From the NCBI RefSeq assembly GCF_963675165.1, contig NC_087378.1, forward strand, positions 310,001 to 374,000: a DNA stretch of 64,000 bases, written 5' to 3'. Under the pieces are notes generated by a model. That model saw only the letters and a list, made by a program, of their open reading frames with translations, had not been told where the DNA came from and did not search any database. The stretch is from Halichondria panicea (lineage: Eukaryota; Porifera; Demospongiae; Suberitida; Halichondriidae). Positions within the stretch are counted from its first letter, which is position 1. Every line of letters begins with the position of its first letter. The position numbers were made by a program, and so were the translations under genes. Positions 21,138 to 31,566 of this stretch are shown piece after piece.

Positions 21138-21480
21138 AGCTAGAACTAGTGAGTAGTGCAAAACATGTTACTGTAGCTAGTAAATGAACAATCAAAGCTG
21201 TTGGTTTTATTTGTGCTCAATCATCATTGCATTGTCTATAGCATAGCTGTTGTAAGAATTAATGTATTATTTTGGCCTTCACAATAAGTGTCATTTGAAT
21301 TCATTGTGGGAACATATTGTTAGCAGGTGTTTACCCTATTCATTTTATGCTCGTCACGTTTTGCATGACCTCTTAGAATAACTATATTCATGTGCCAGAC
21401 ATCGTATATAGCTAACCAACTAGCTGCTGATCTGTGAGAGTATACAGCTGTGTAGAAACAATACTTTTTTGGAAGCCACC
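21138..21480. other. Upstream region of ZU5 gene B
   Basis: About 340 bp between the POLL fragment and the ZU5-B start. It corresponds in position to 17676-17990 between POLL and ZU5-A; similarity is clear only just after the POLL stop. No other feature was seen. Confidence 0.4.
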
Positions 21481-24210
21481 ATGGCTGAAGGTAACTAAAT
21501 AAGTATCAACCTGAATTGTGGTTAACTTGTTATCTGAATATATTAGCTGTTTCAACTGTTTTCTGTTTCCATACACAGGAGGGAAAGGCGAAGAATTGCC
21601 AGATTATGGGGAGGATTGGACACACATTGAATCAAGTAACTTTCAGACAATATAATTATGCATTACTGATTAATGACGTGTGTTCACTATTTAAATCGTG
21701 ACACTCTTGTGCAGGTGATGCTGAAAAACTCAAGCTGCTGTTACCTCCAATGAATTATTCTGTCTTTAACAAGGATGGAGTAAACATAGACTTTGTTGAG
21801 CCAGGTAATCATTTACAGTTAATTACTAGCAAATAGGAGACTTATTGATGCATGATAACACAGTTGCCAACACTGCGGACACCAACCTTGAAGTCAGTGA
21901 TGATCCTGCAGCTGCAGGTAAAGCGCATGCATGATAATTATATATATATAGCACTTATTGATGATGATAATACAGTTGCTGACTCTGCATTAAGTACAGA
22001 CACCAGCCTTGAAGTCAGTGATGATCCTACAGATTCAGCCAATCTGTTGTCAACCAGCACTGATGAGTTAGCTGCATCATTACCATCGAAAGATCTGCCT
22101 GCAAGTAATAGTAAGGAGCTTCAAGTACGATTGTTGCATGCATAATTTATGCTAGAATCATTTGCAGATCAAACTGAAACAACCAGTACTTTTGATAAAG
22201 ATGCTAGTAAGGGACCAACTATGCTACTTCAGGGAAATGAAAAACCTACTGAATGCATAATTCAAGGTCACGAGGACTGTACAGTAACCACTCAAGGTAC
22301 TCTATTGTAACTAACTGATTGGTTGCGTTGATACATCCATACAGATTATGTGCAACCGCCCACTCTATTTGAGGTGTCTTCTGAAGGAGGAACATGTTCT
22401 CTCAAGGATCTGAATGTTACCATCAAAATTCCACAAGGAGCTGTTCCGCCTGGTGTTAAGGCATATTTTCGAGTAGCAGTGTGTCTTGGCAGTGGACAGA
22501 GTGTGTATCCAGCGGGCGCAATCCCCATCTCCGCAGTCTTTTTGCTACAAATGACAAACGGAGTTGAGCTCCAGGAACCTGTCAGAATTTCTCTGCCGCA
22601 CTTTCTGTCGGACCCTGCTAAAGTTGGTGAAATGGGTGTTATGAAAGCTCCACACGACGAGTCTGGTCCCCCAAAGTTTATTGAACAGCCTTGTAAAGTT
22701 ACACCTGTAGATGGGCACGAAATAGCCACTTTTTCTATTCAGCACTTCTGTTACTTGCAATTGTATACAAAAGCAAAATCTGAAGAGGCTTTGGAATTCA
22801 GGTACTGCATTTGTCCGGTTTTGCCTCTCTTTTCAAATATGCCTCTTGGCACACCATTTTTTATGTATTTCTGCTTGACGTACTTTGATCCAACTTTCTT
22901 GATGGTGAGAGTCACTAGCGTGTGTGCTTAGGTATGTATGTATTACATGTGTCTATTCTTCACCCCTCAGGCACTTGATTCACAGTGTGAAACAGTTCCC
23001 AGATTAAAGAACCATCGTGTTGATAAGGACAGAATAATACAGTTTACTGCATCACACAGTTTGAGGGTTAGCACTGTCAAATATAAAGTCAATAAACCAC
23101 AACGCAATAGTGGCTGGCAGTGGGACGTTTCTTACACTGTGAGTATTTTCTTTAACTTCACCATTGTATATAGGATTGACACATAACGTCTTTTTTCCAG
23201 GCTCTAGATATGCCTCTTCATCCCTCAGAACACACTGATAATGGCTTTAAATATTTGTTCAACTCATTCCTCTATCCTCCAAGTTACAAATTGGAGGTCT
23301 GTGGCTCTGGGAGCAAAACAAATACAGATATGGTTGTAGTAACCTTCCGAGACTGTTCAGGAAAGAAAATTGAAATAGCGGTGCCGCTACCATCTTATAC
23401 CCCTGGTAAGTGTACACAGATTGTTACTAATAAACGTTATGATATTTGATTGACTTTACCTCAGGCCCCAAAGAGCCGGAAAAGCTTTCTCCTGAGTACA
23501 TAGTGTTCAAACTATGCTCAACAAAGCTAATACAGATAATAAAAATAGTCGCGGTTACCTTTGGTGATGCTCTTTGGTCAGCGGACTTGATACCGAGTGA
23601 TGTGTTGGACTGCACGCGGGAGATGACACACGCTGTAGAGAAAGCTCAGAAGCTAGTGTATACCATAAGAGACTCTATTGAGCATAGGCCGAGCAAGTAT
23701 CATGACTTTGTTAAAGTTCTGAAAGACAATAACGAATCATGGGCGATCAATGCCCTCAGCACACTGGATAAATGCTACAGTGACCTCAAAGGGAAATATA
23801 TTTCAGAAGTACTAGAACACCACAGAACAACTCTTATAGTGGAAATTAATCCCATATTGGGCAGAGTAATCAATCGTCTCTGGAGATTGTGTATTGTTCG
23901 AGTTCCTGACTCTAGGAAGTCGGCCCAAGATGTCATAACTATCTTAGGCGATGAGCTGAAATGTAAACCATGGCTGTTTAAAAATGCATGCATTGCTCTC
24001 GGCATTGGAGGCCTGAAAAAGGACACTATTAAAACCATTCAAGGTATGTCAGTGAGTATGTGATGAGTGTTCACAATGTCATATCATGCAGTTACGGTGT
24101 GTAAGCGCTTCCCTAAAGCTTTGAAGGAGACACAAGTGCTTGATGGGAGTGGTGGTAGAAGAGAGCTGATGGTAGAGAACACTCCTAAGAGAACCCTGAC
24201 TATGCCGTGA
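21481..24210 (+). CDS. ZU5-UPA-CARD protein B with p62-like LIR motif
   Basis: Exons 21481-21490, 21579-21635, 21715-21804, 21864-21917, 21976-22110, 22168-22296, 22345-22904, 22971-23138, 23201-23405, 23465-24043 and 24092-24210 close to 701 aa. The N-terminus reads PDYGEDWTHIESSD (Trp17-Ile20), closely like the LC3-interacting motif DDDWTHL of p62/SQSTM1. A disordered acidic region follows, with an internally repeated segment (TNLEVSDDP / TSLEVSDDP). The ZU5 domain spans about residues 165-305 (IKIPQGAVPPGVKAYFRVAV) and contains IQHFCYLQLYTK with His292-Phe293-Cys294. UPA-like strands follow (FRYCICPVLPLF; FLYPPSYKLEVCGSGSK). Next is a CARD (VTFGDALWSADLIPSDVLDC...FVKVLKDNN) and a further helical segment, possibly a death domain. 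Exons 3-4 are homologous to the end of the gene at 4966. It is a duplicate of ZU5 gene A with a different N-terminus. Confidence 0.8.
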
Positions 24211-24602
24211 ACAATGGTGGAACAAACACATAATGTTTATAATTAATTTGCGCATATGTCATAATTTTTGTTCTTTGTTGTGCCATTAAGTCTGTACATT
24301 TGTAACAGATGTAAGAATTTATTATGAATATAACGGGCATCATGTGATCATGAATATGATTAACACTGACAACCAGATATTGTACGTATTGTTATATCCC
24401 AATGCACATTATCCCCACTTTTCATTGGCTAACTATAACCACCAACATTACATAATTTGTATCCTCAAGCATAATTATAATTCCCTGGGAATATATGCAA
24501 GAATATAAAATTAGTAATTATGGTGACATCATATCATTAACTGCATACAATGGATAAGGAATTACTGCTCTCTGTGTGGATAATGACATGCACAAGGTTC
24601 AG
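24211..24602. other. Convergent 3' flanks of ZU5-B and NEDD1
   Basis: About 390 bp of AT-rich DNA between two genes ending toward each other. It presumably holds both 3' UTRs. Nothing else recognised. Confidence 0.5.
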
Positions 24603-27365
24603 TTAATGTTTGGGCATGTATTGATGTACAAGTTCATGTAGTCTTTTGTTCTCATCACTCAATCTGTCCACTTTGTCATTGAGCACTGCAAACTGGTGGG
24701 CCAGCCCCTCCTGTAATGAAGGAATAGTTAGTCAGTCAGATACAAACAGGGGAGGGGGTATGGTGGGTGGGCATGGTGGGTGGGCACACACACACAGGAG
24801 GGGGGGGTATGGTAGGTGGGCACACACACACACAGGAGGGGGGGTATGGTAGGTGGGCACACACATACACAGGAGGGGGGGGTATGGTGGGTGGGCACAC
24901 ACATACACAGGAGGGGGGGTATGGTGGGTGGGCACACACATACAGGAGGGGGGGGTATGGTAGGTGGGCACACACACACACAGGAGGGGGGGTATGGTGG
25001 GTGGGCACACACATACAGGAGGGGGGGGTATGGTAGGTGGGCACACACATACACAGGAGGGGGGGTATGGTAGGTGGGCACACACATACAGGAGGGGGGG
25101 GTATGGTGGGTGGGCACACACATACAGGAGGGGGGGGTATGGTAGGTGGGCACACACACACACAGGAGGGGGGGTATGGTAGGTGGGCACACACATACAC
25201 AGGAGGGGGGGGTATGGTGGGTGGGCACACACATACACAGGAGGGGGGGTATGGTGGGTGGGCACACACATACACAGGAGGGGGGGTATGGTGGGTGGGC
25301 ACACACATACACAGGAGGGGGGGGTATGGTGGGTGGGCACACACATACACAGGAGGGGGGGGTATGGTAGGTGGGCACACACACACACAGGAGGGGGGGT
25401 ATGGTAGGTGGGCACACACATACACAGGAGGGGGGGGTATGGTGGGTGGGCACACACATACACAGGAGGGGGGGTATGGTGGGTGGGCACACACATACAC
25501 ACAGGAGGGGGGGGTGGTGGTTAAGGCTGACCTGGAGAGTGAGGAACTGTCTGATCATGTCCACGGTCAGTCCTCTAGTGTCCCTGTGCACAGAGTACCT
25601 GCAGTGTGTGTGTGGAGAGGATTTGTTGGTTGATGCAATATTATATCCTCAAAGTTAGCTATCAAAATAGACCCATTCCCATGTTTTTTCTAAAATTTTA
25701 GCCTGAAAGCAGTCATTGATTTAAGCACACCATTCAATAGAGCTAATATGAAAGAGCTAAAAACTGCACTATTACATATGTAATATGCACACACATAAGC
25801 AGTGGTCATGGGAGTACAGTAATGTCCTCTCACCACAGCTCCTCAGTGGAGTCCTTGACAACCCTCTCCAGGTATTGGGTCTGTACCCCACTGGCCATAG
25901 AGGGGGGTGGGGCAAGAGGGGAATCCCCTCTCTCCTCCATGGTAACCTGTGCAGTACAGTCATCACTATAGTATACAATATTGATGACAGTACCAGAACT
26001 CACAGTCTCAGATGGTACCAGTAATGGTGTCTCTAGGTCAGCACGACTGACATCAGTCACTGTGTGTGTGTGTGTGTGGGTGTGCGTAGTGTGTGTGTGT
26101 AGTTGGTGGGTATGGGGTAGGGATAAGGATGTACTCACCTGTTGCCCTGGTAACTGGCTCCAATGCTTGTGATACTAACACAGAGTGTTTTAAACGTGGC
26201 TCAGGAGGTGGTTCCTGAGGGGTCATGTGACCTGACAACAAGGGACTGCTTGTATCAATCAGTAATGGGGACTGTCCGATTAATAAATCACCATGACGAC
26301 CACTGTTTAGGGGGGAGAATATTCCAGCCCCTGAATTACCACTAGTCGTTGAATGAGCACTTTTGTTTGATTGCAATAGAGGCGTTGCTATTGGCAACCT
26401 GGGGAAAGGGGCCTGTACGACACTAGCTGGTGTAGAGGTGGTCAGGGTGTTGTTGGTTGCGGGGGGCTGACTGATGGTGGGGGGTCTCTGTGTGGGGGGT
26501 ACTGATGCTGTGATCTTGCCAGCTGATGAGAGGGGCGTGGTCATACTCTTAGAGTCAAGTGGACTGAAGATACCTGGAGCCGATAACATTGATTGAGATA
26601 ATGCTGTACACAACAGCTACTGCCATATATTGTATCAACGACTTGTATCTATATACACAATATTAGTAACTCACTCGACATATTCCCACCATCACTGTTG
26701 GCTGGTGTAACCATGGCAGAGGCTGTGGGGGGTCCTCTCTTACCACCCCCCTTCATGAGACTATAGGGTGTGGCCACCTCCAGTGGAGCCCCTCCCACTC
26801 CTCGCTGCTGGGTGACAAACGGTGTCATTGTCTCAGGGAGAAAGGACACATCTTGTCGTGGCTCTTGAGATGACCTCTGACCCCTGGGTGGGCTCTTGTT
26901 GCTCATGCTGGCATCTACAGTGTAGGGGCAGGAACACACAATAGTGATTATCCTGGTGAAGGGGTGCTTACCTTTAGAGTGTGATCCTCTATCTCTCGAG
27001 GAGCTCCTCTTAGCAAGCATCTACAGAACAAACAATAAACAAAAATCTACCAACACACACACACTCTTCAGACAAGGTAATGGTTCACACACACACACAC
27101 ACACATTGTGGGCACCTTGAGTGGAGTCTGTGGTGCTATGCGGGTGACTGCCGTCTGGTGAGCCTCAGTGACTGACTTGGGAGTCTTGAGAGAGCGCAGC
27201 TCATACAGGTAGAGCTTGCCTACAGGGGGACACATACACACACTGTACATAGGCTGAACACACACACACACACATACCATCAGTTCCTCCTGCTAGTAAG
27301 GTGGAGCCATCCCTCAGAATACTGACAGAGGACAGAGGGGTAGGAGCAGCTATCGTCGCCACCAT

Positions 27366-27398
<33 letters not shown>

Positions 27399-27689
27399 TG
27401 GGTGGGTATACACAGTGTAGTGTGTGGAGATGTGACTCACTTTCTGGTCTGCAGGTCGTAGCAACGAATGCACGAGTCCAGTCCAACACTGACCATGAGG
27501 ATCTTGTTGCTGGGAGTGAAGCTCAGGTCCGTAGCAACATCTACACGGGGACAGAGGTCAATGCAAAGCAAAATAGCTCACTTTAGAAAGTCTCTACAAT
27601 AACAACTTTTGATTAGATGAAATTGGGATCTAAAACACACTCTTTGTGAGGACTACAAAATAAAATGTACCAAAATTATTTGTTAAGAC

Positions 27690-27723
<34 letters not shown>

Positions 27724-28868
27724 CTGTTCCCCGCCCCCATACACTACCTGAGTGTTTCGTTGTGAATGTTGTGAGCTTCCTCTGTGACTCTATGCTCCAC
27801 AGAGAGACCTCCCCTCCCTCACACACACAGCCGAGGTGAGACTGCTCCATCAGGGACACACTCAATCTAGACACTGCCTGTAAGGAGTGGGCACCATCTT
27901 AGCACACTGGCTGTTGGTGAGTCTGATGGACCCACTCACCTGAGGAGAGGGTTGGTCTGGGGTCAGCTGGACACTCTTACCAACACCGGAGAGGGAGTGG
28001 AGGAATATGTGTCCATCCTGTCCCCCGGACACCACCAGTTGATCATTGCTTGTAGCCACCACACTGTTGACAGCTCCACTATGACCCTGTGTGTGTGTGA
28101 GGGAGGAGTGGGTGTGAGGGAGTGTGTGTGAGGGAGTGTGTGTGAGGGGGTGTGTGTGAGGGAGGAGTGGGTGTGAGGGAGTGTGTGTGAGGGAGTGTGT
28201 GTGAGGGAGTGGGTGTGAGGGAGTGGGTGTGAGGGAGTGGGTGAAGTAATGAAGAGATTACAAAGTAGATTACTGGAAATGTTTTGATGATATTCTTGTG
28301 TTTGAGGTCCCATACAAAGACAGAGGAGTTGCCACATCCACTGGCGAGGTAGCGGCTGTTGCCTAGGAGACAGCCACAAGTGAACGCACCATCCTCCTGT
28401 CAGTGTGTGTGTGTGTGTGTGAGTGTGTGTGATGTATGCGCTGGTTACCACCCACCTTGTGTACAAGGTAGCTCCAGGTAATGATGTCATCTCTAAAGTC
28501 ACACACAGCCACTCTGTCCCCACACTTGGGCACCACTGCCAGCTTAGAGTCTGGCCTTAGTTAAGAGGAACAACCACACACAGTCACTAGGGTAGCTACT
28601 ACAGTATGTAGGGGAGGGTACTGGAGCACTAGCTACTAGAGTATGTAGGGGAGGGTGCTGGAGTACTAGCTATTACAGTATGTAGGGGAGGGTGCTGGAG
28701 TACTAGCTACTAGAGTATGGTGATGGGGGGGATACTGTTGGAGCTCCATGAGAGGGAGGAAATATGATAGTCAGAGTCTGGGAAGGGCTCAGCAGCTCTC
28801 TTCCGAGTCAGCGTCTTCTCCTCCCAGAATACCACACTGTTCCGAGCACCAGTCACTAACTCTGTCAT
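24603..28868 (-). CDS. NEDD1: NEDD1, gamma-tubulin ring complex targeting WD40 protein
   Basis: Recruits the gamma-tubulin ring complex to centrosomes and spindles (known for the family). Start ATG at 28868 gives MTELVTGARNSVVFWEE; ISSLSWSSN nearby matches the vertebrate N-terminus. WD40 repeats occupy about 26960-28868 (GHSGAVNSVVATSNDQLVVS, LLAGGTDGKLYLYELRSLK). The central region is long, disordered and Pro/Ser/Thr-rich (26138-26604, 26674-26925). The C-terminal gamma-tubulin-binding coiled coil is encoded by 25834-25946, 25532-25598 and 24603-24710 (TQYLERVVKDSTEELW; HRDTRGLTVDMIRQFLTLQ; LNDKVDRLSDENKRLHELV), closely like vertebrate CHRDIVNLQVEMIKQF and LREENKRL. The intron before the last exon carries a roughly 0.8 kb minisatellite. 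The gene is head-to-head with the receptor gene at 29120. Confidence 0.88.
24735..25518. repeat. G-rich minisatellite in a NEDD1 intron
   Basis: About 20 tandem units of 35-38 bp with consensus GGTATGGTRGGTGGGCACAC followed by (AC)nATACACAGGAGGGGGG. Variants differ in the number of CA pairs and of G. It fills almost the whole intron between the last two NEDD1 exons. Units of about 37 bp keep all frames open, so long artefactual ORFs appear on both strands. The runs of G on the plus strand (C on the transcript) could form G-quadruplexes in DNA. Confidence 0.95.
25651..25740. repeat. Dispersed repeat, copy 2
   Basis: Diverged copy of 20680-20784, in a NEDD1 intron. It shares the start AAAGTTAGCTATCAAAA and the end CACCATTCARTAG. 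Confidence 0.6.
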
Positions 28869-28963
28869 TGCACAGGCTTTGTCTTTTGGGTTTCTCACTA
28901 CACCACATATTGGGTACGGGTCACCTTGCACATGAAAGATGGGCGTGGCTCATTTTTTGATTT

Positions 28964-28994
28964 TGGGGTTTGAGAATTTGAGCATGCGCAGTAT
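28964..28994. promoter_or_regulatory. NRF1-like site in the NEDD1/receptor intergenic promoter
   Basis: GGGGTTTGAGAATTTGAGCA followed by TGCGCAGTAT. The core GCATGCGCAG fits an NRF1 half-palindrome. The same roughly 30 bp occurs at 37401-37431 in a CAP-G intron. It lies 96 bp from the NEDD1 ATG and 126 bp from the receptor ATG. Confidence 0.5.
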
Positions 28995-29119
28995 CAAAGT
29001 ATCAGCCTCGATTTCAAGCCGCCGTGTCTTTGAGTACTAACTACCCTCCAACTCCACACAATTTATAACAAACAAAGCAGAGTGAAGGAGCTAACGATTA
29101 ACAGTGAAGAGTTAGAGAG

Positions 29120-31367
29120 ATGGAGAACAAATTATACTTCATAGTGGTCATTGTGTGTCTATTGCAACTGTCCACCTCTGTCATCTTACAGGATACCCAA
29201 GGTGAGCCCATCACTCAGTACTGTTGCACAGGCTAGAGCTAAGACAGTCTCCTGTGTGTGCATGCACAAGACAATCCATGCAAGGTGTTAGACTGATCAC
29301 ATAATAGTATTGTTAGTCCGCTCAGTACTCAGTAAGTGTTTAGCTGCATGCAAACGTGCATAGTTAGCTTTATTATTGCATACTGTATAGAGGGTATATT
29401 TCGAGGGTATAAATGTTTGGTTATCGCGGATTAAGCATATACTGCGAACATTTATAACCCTGAATTTAATATCGCATGCATGCATGCTGCAAAAAGGCTG
29501 CTATTCTCCGAAAAATTTAATCCACGAAAACCTTTCTAAAGGCATTTCCTCTACCCTCGAAATATATATACCCAACTATATTATATACGGTAGTTAGCTT
29601 TAATTGTACATTGGTGTAAAGGAACGCTGGTCTCTGGAATTATCACCTTTTGTGTGTTAATCAGCACAAGACACAAGATCAATGCTCCTGTGTTGGGCCA
29701 ATACACTGACCCCCAGGCACAACACACCACCGCCTTGGGCATCTTCTAATCTCGTTTGACTACAACTGTTTTGCATACTAGACCACAAAAGTGTGCATTT
29801 TGCACCACAAATCTTGTTATGCAGTCATTGTTTGAGGCCATATATGCCATGGTTTTTTGTGTATACCCCAAACAACCCTTAAATTGGAATTGGCCTAGCT
29901 ATTAATCATATATTTCTCTGAGCAGCAGCTGAGGCGACCACAGTGGAGTGTCAGGAGTCAGAGTACCGAGTAATGGAGGGTCAGAGTGTGCAAGTGTGCC
30001 TCCAGTTCACAGGACCACTCTCCATTGATGAAGATGAAGAGAACCTTTTTGTGGTAGCTAATGTCTTCACTCAACCTATCACTGCCGGTGAGCTTAATTA
30101 TTACACTATAATTATACATGGAAATTTGCAATTATTGTACATGTCAATATCTCCTAGCTTTCTTTTGATAATTATGATTATGATTATTGCACTCTCTCTC
30201 TCTGTAGATGTATCTGACTTTGGGGCTACCAATTTGAGCTCCATTATGACTTTCAGTATGACCTTTTCCCCTAATACTCGAGGGTTGTTTTCGTTGCCTT
30301 GTGTTGAGGTGGTGAGCCGTATGGGCGATGTTCGTGAGGGTGTGAGGGTTGTGATAGCACAGCAAAAACCTCACGAATCACTCCGCAACTGTACAGTGTA
30401 TATTAGGGACAAGGGAGAGACCACCACGTCAGGTAAGCTAGTACACTCGTCTCTGTTGTTACGTAGAGTTAATTTTGAAGCATTTGAAATAGCATTCCAA
30501 CGGAAGCTGATAATTCTCCATCACCTAATTTGACAATACCTTCACTGGTTTCAATAATCAACAAACTATTGCTGTATCCGGCCTGAACCCTGTACCCTAT
30601 GTTGTATAAATAAATTTGTTCATTTCCTCTCCTCCTCTGACAGGTTCTACTGAAGTGTCATCCACTGGGGGAATCCCCCAATCACAGGGCACAGTCGGTG
30701 CTATTGCTGGAGGTGTGGTGGGTACTCTCATTGGATTGGTCGGAATCACTGTCGCCATAGTAACTCTCGTAGTGATGTTCTGTTGCTGTCACCTAAAGGA
30801 CAAGAATTTAGAGTAAGTTAATAAATTAATTTCTAATCACGGTAATAATAATTATTTGCTATTCTTCCGCAGCTCTGACAAGTGTAGGCCTAAACCAGTG
30901 GTATACAAGTAAGTTCATAGTCTAGTCTTCTCAGCTTTAGATGATGAGTGGTCATTTCTAGCAGGAGGAGTGATTCCAGTGGTTCAGAGGTCGGTGTGGT
31001 CACACCCACTAGAAGGGGAGAGCTTGTCGCTGTACCAATGGACAACCCAGTCTACAATGAAGAAATGCAAGGATATGTGGCAGAAGGTATGCTGTTGATA
31101 AAGGTGACCTTAATGGAAAATTATTCACCAAATTTCTTTCTTCCCACAGACCCTCCCCCCTCCAGTCCAATCTATAGCAATGTATCTCACGAGACACTCC
31201 CGGAGGACTATGAGATACCCCTCCCATTGACCAATCAGAATTCAGTCGACCAGACTGCCCTCCCCTATGAGGTCCCACTGACATCACGTAGCAACTCTAA
31301 TGACTCAGCAGGAGCCTCGGGAGTTGATCACATGTACCACACACTCGAGACACCACGGAAGATATGA
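29120..31367 (+). CDS. Single-pass receptor-like protein with Calx-beta-like ectodomain and tyrosine-rich tail
   Basis: Exons 29120-29201, 29929-30087, 30208-30432, 30644-30812, 30873-30908, 30965-31086 and 31150-31367 close to 336 aa. The signal peptide is MENKLYFIVVIVCLLQLSTS. The ectodomain (about residues 30-160) has a beta-sandwich pattern resembling one Calx-beta repeat (YRVMEGQSVQVCLQFTGPLS; MTFSPNTRG; VRVVIAQQ). A Ser/Gly stalk and a transmembrane helix follow (AIAGGVVGTLIGLVGITVAI, then VTLVVMFCCC). The cytoplasmic tail carries NPVYNEE (NPxY, PTB type), IYSNV, DYEIP, YEVP and MYHTL (SH2 type). Phosphotyrosine signalling is inferred. There is no kinase domain. An Ig- or cadherin-like fold is a less likely reading of the ectodomain. 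It shares a roughly 250 bp promoter region with NEDD1. Confidence 0.72.
29386..29580. repeat. MITE with about 25 bp terminal inverted repeats
   Basis: Left end TATAGAGGGTATATTTCGAG; right end, read inverted, TATAGTTGGGTATATATATT then TCGAGGGTA. It is 195 bp long, in intron 1 of the receptor gene. Internal complementary tracts are also present. It is related in style to the GCGGGTTATTTTCG family. Confidence 0.75.
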
Positions 31368-31466
31368 ACTGTCTGAACAATTATTTAGGTACAAATTTAT
31401 TATCCCCAATTTTTTATGCCCCTCCAATCAAAAGTCCTATATAATGCCGATCTGGAATCTGCTCCT

Positions 31467-31566
31467 GACAATGTTAGTCTCGCACAGCCATCCCCGGATG
31501 TTTTCTATTTGAACGCTAGGTCGATAACAATTTTTAATCGGGGCTGGTGCGAGACTATGACAATGT
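31467..31566. mobile_element. 84 bp hAT-like MITE with 8 bp target duplication
   Basis: Direct repeats GACAATGT at 31467-31474 and 31559-31566 flank an element with inverted ends TAGTCTCGCACAGCC and, from the right, ATAGTCTCGCACCAGCC. An 8 bp target site duplication is typical of hAT-superfamily insertion. No coding capacity. Confidence 0.75.

Noticed and set aside
24735-25518. CRISPR-like array
   Set aside because: Units are contiguous with no unique spacers, unit length is about 37 bp throughout, and it lies in an intron of an animal gene.
24728-25591. Open reading frames of 200-290 aa on both strands (PPSCVCVCPPTIPP and GGMVGGHTHT types)
   Set aside because: They come from minisatellite units that keep every frame open. 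The only real coding pieces here are the small NEDD1 exons at 24603-24710 and 25532-25598.
27963-28523. 186 aa minus-strand ORF with THTHTP and SLTHTPSH repeats
   Set aside because: Off-frame reading of NEDD1 WD40 exons and a GTGTGAGGGAGTG tandem repeat.
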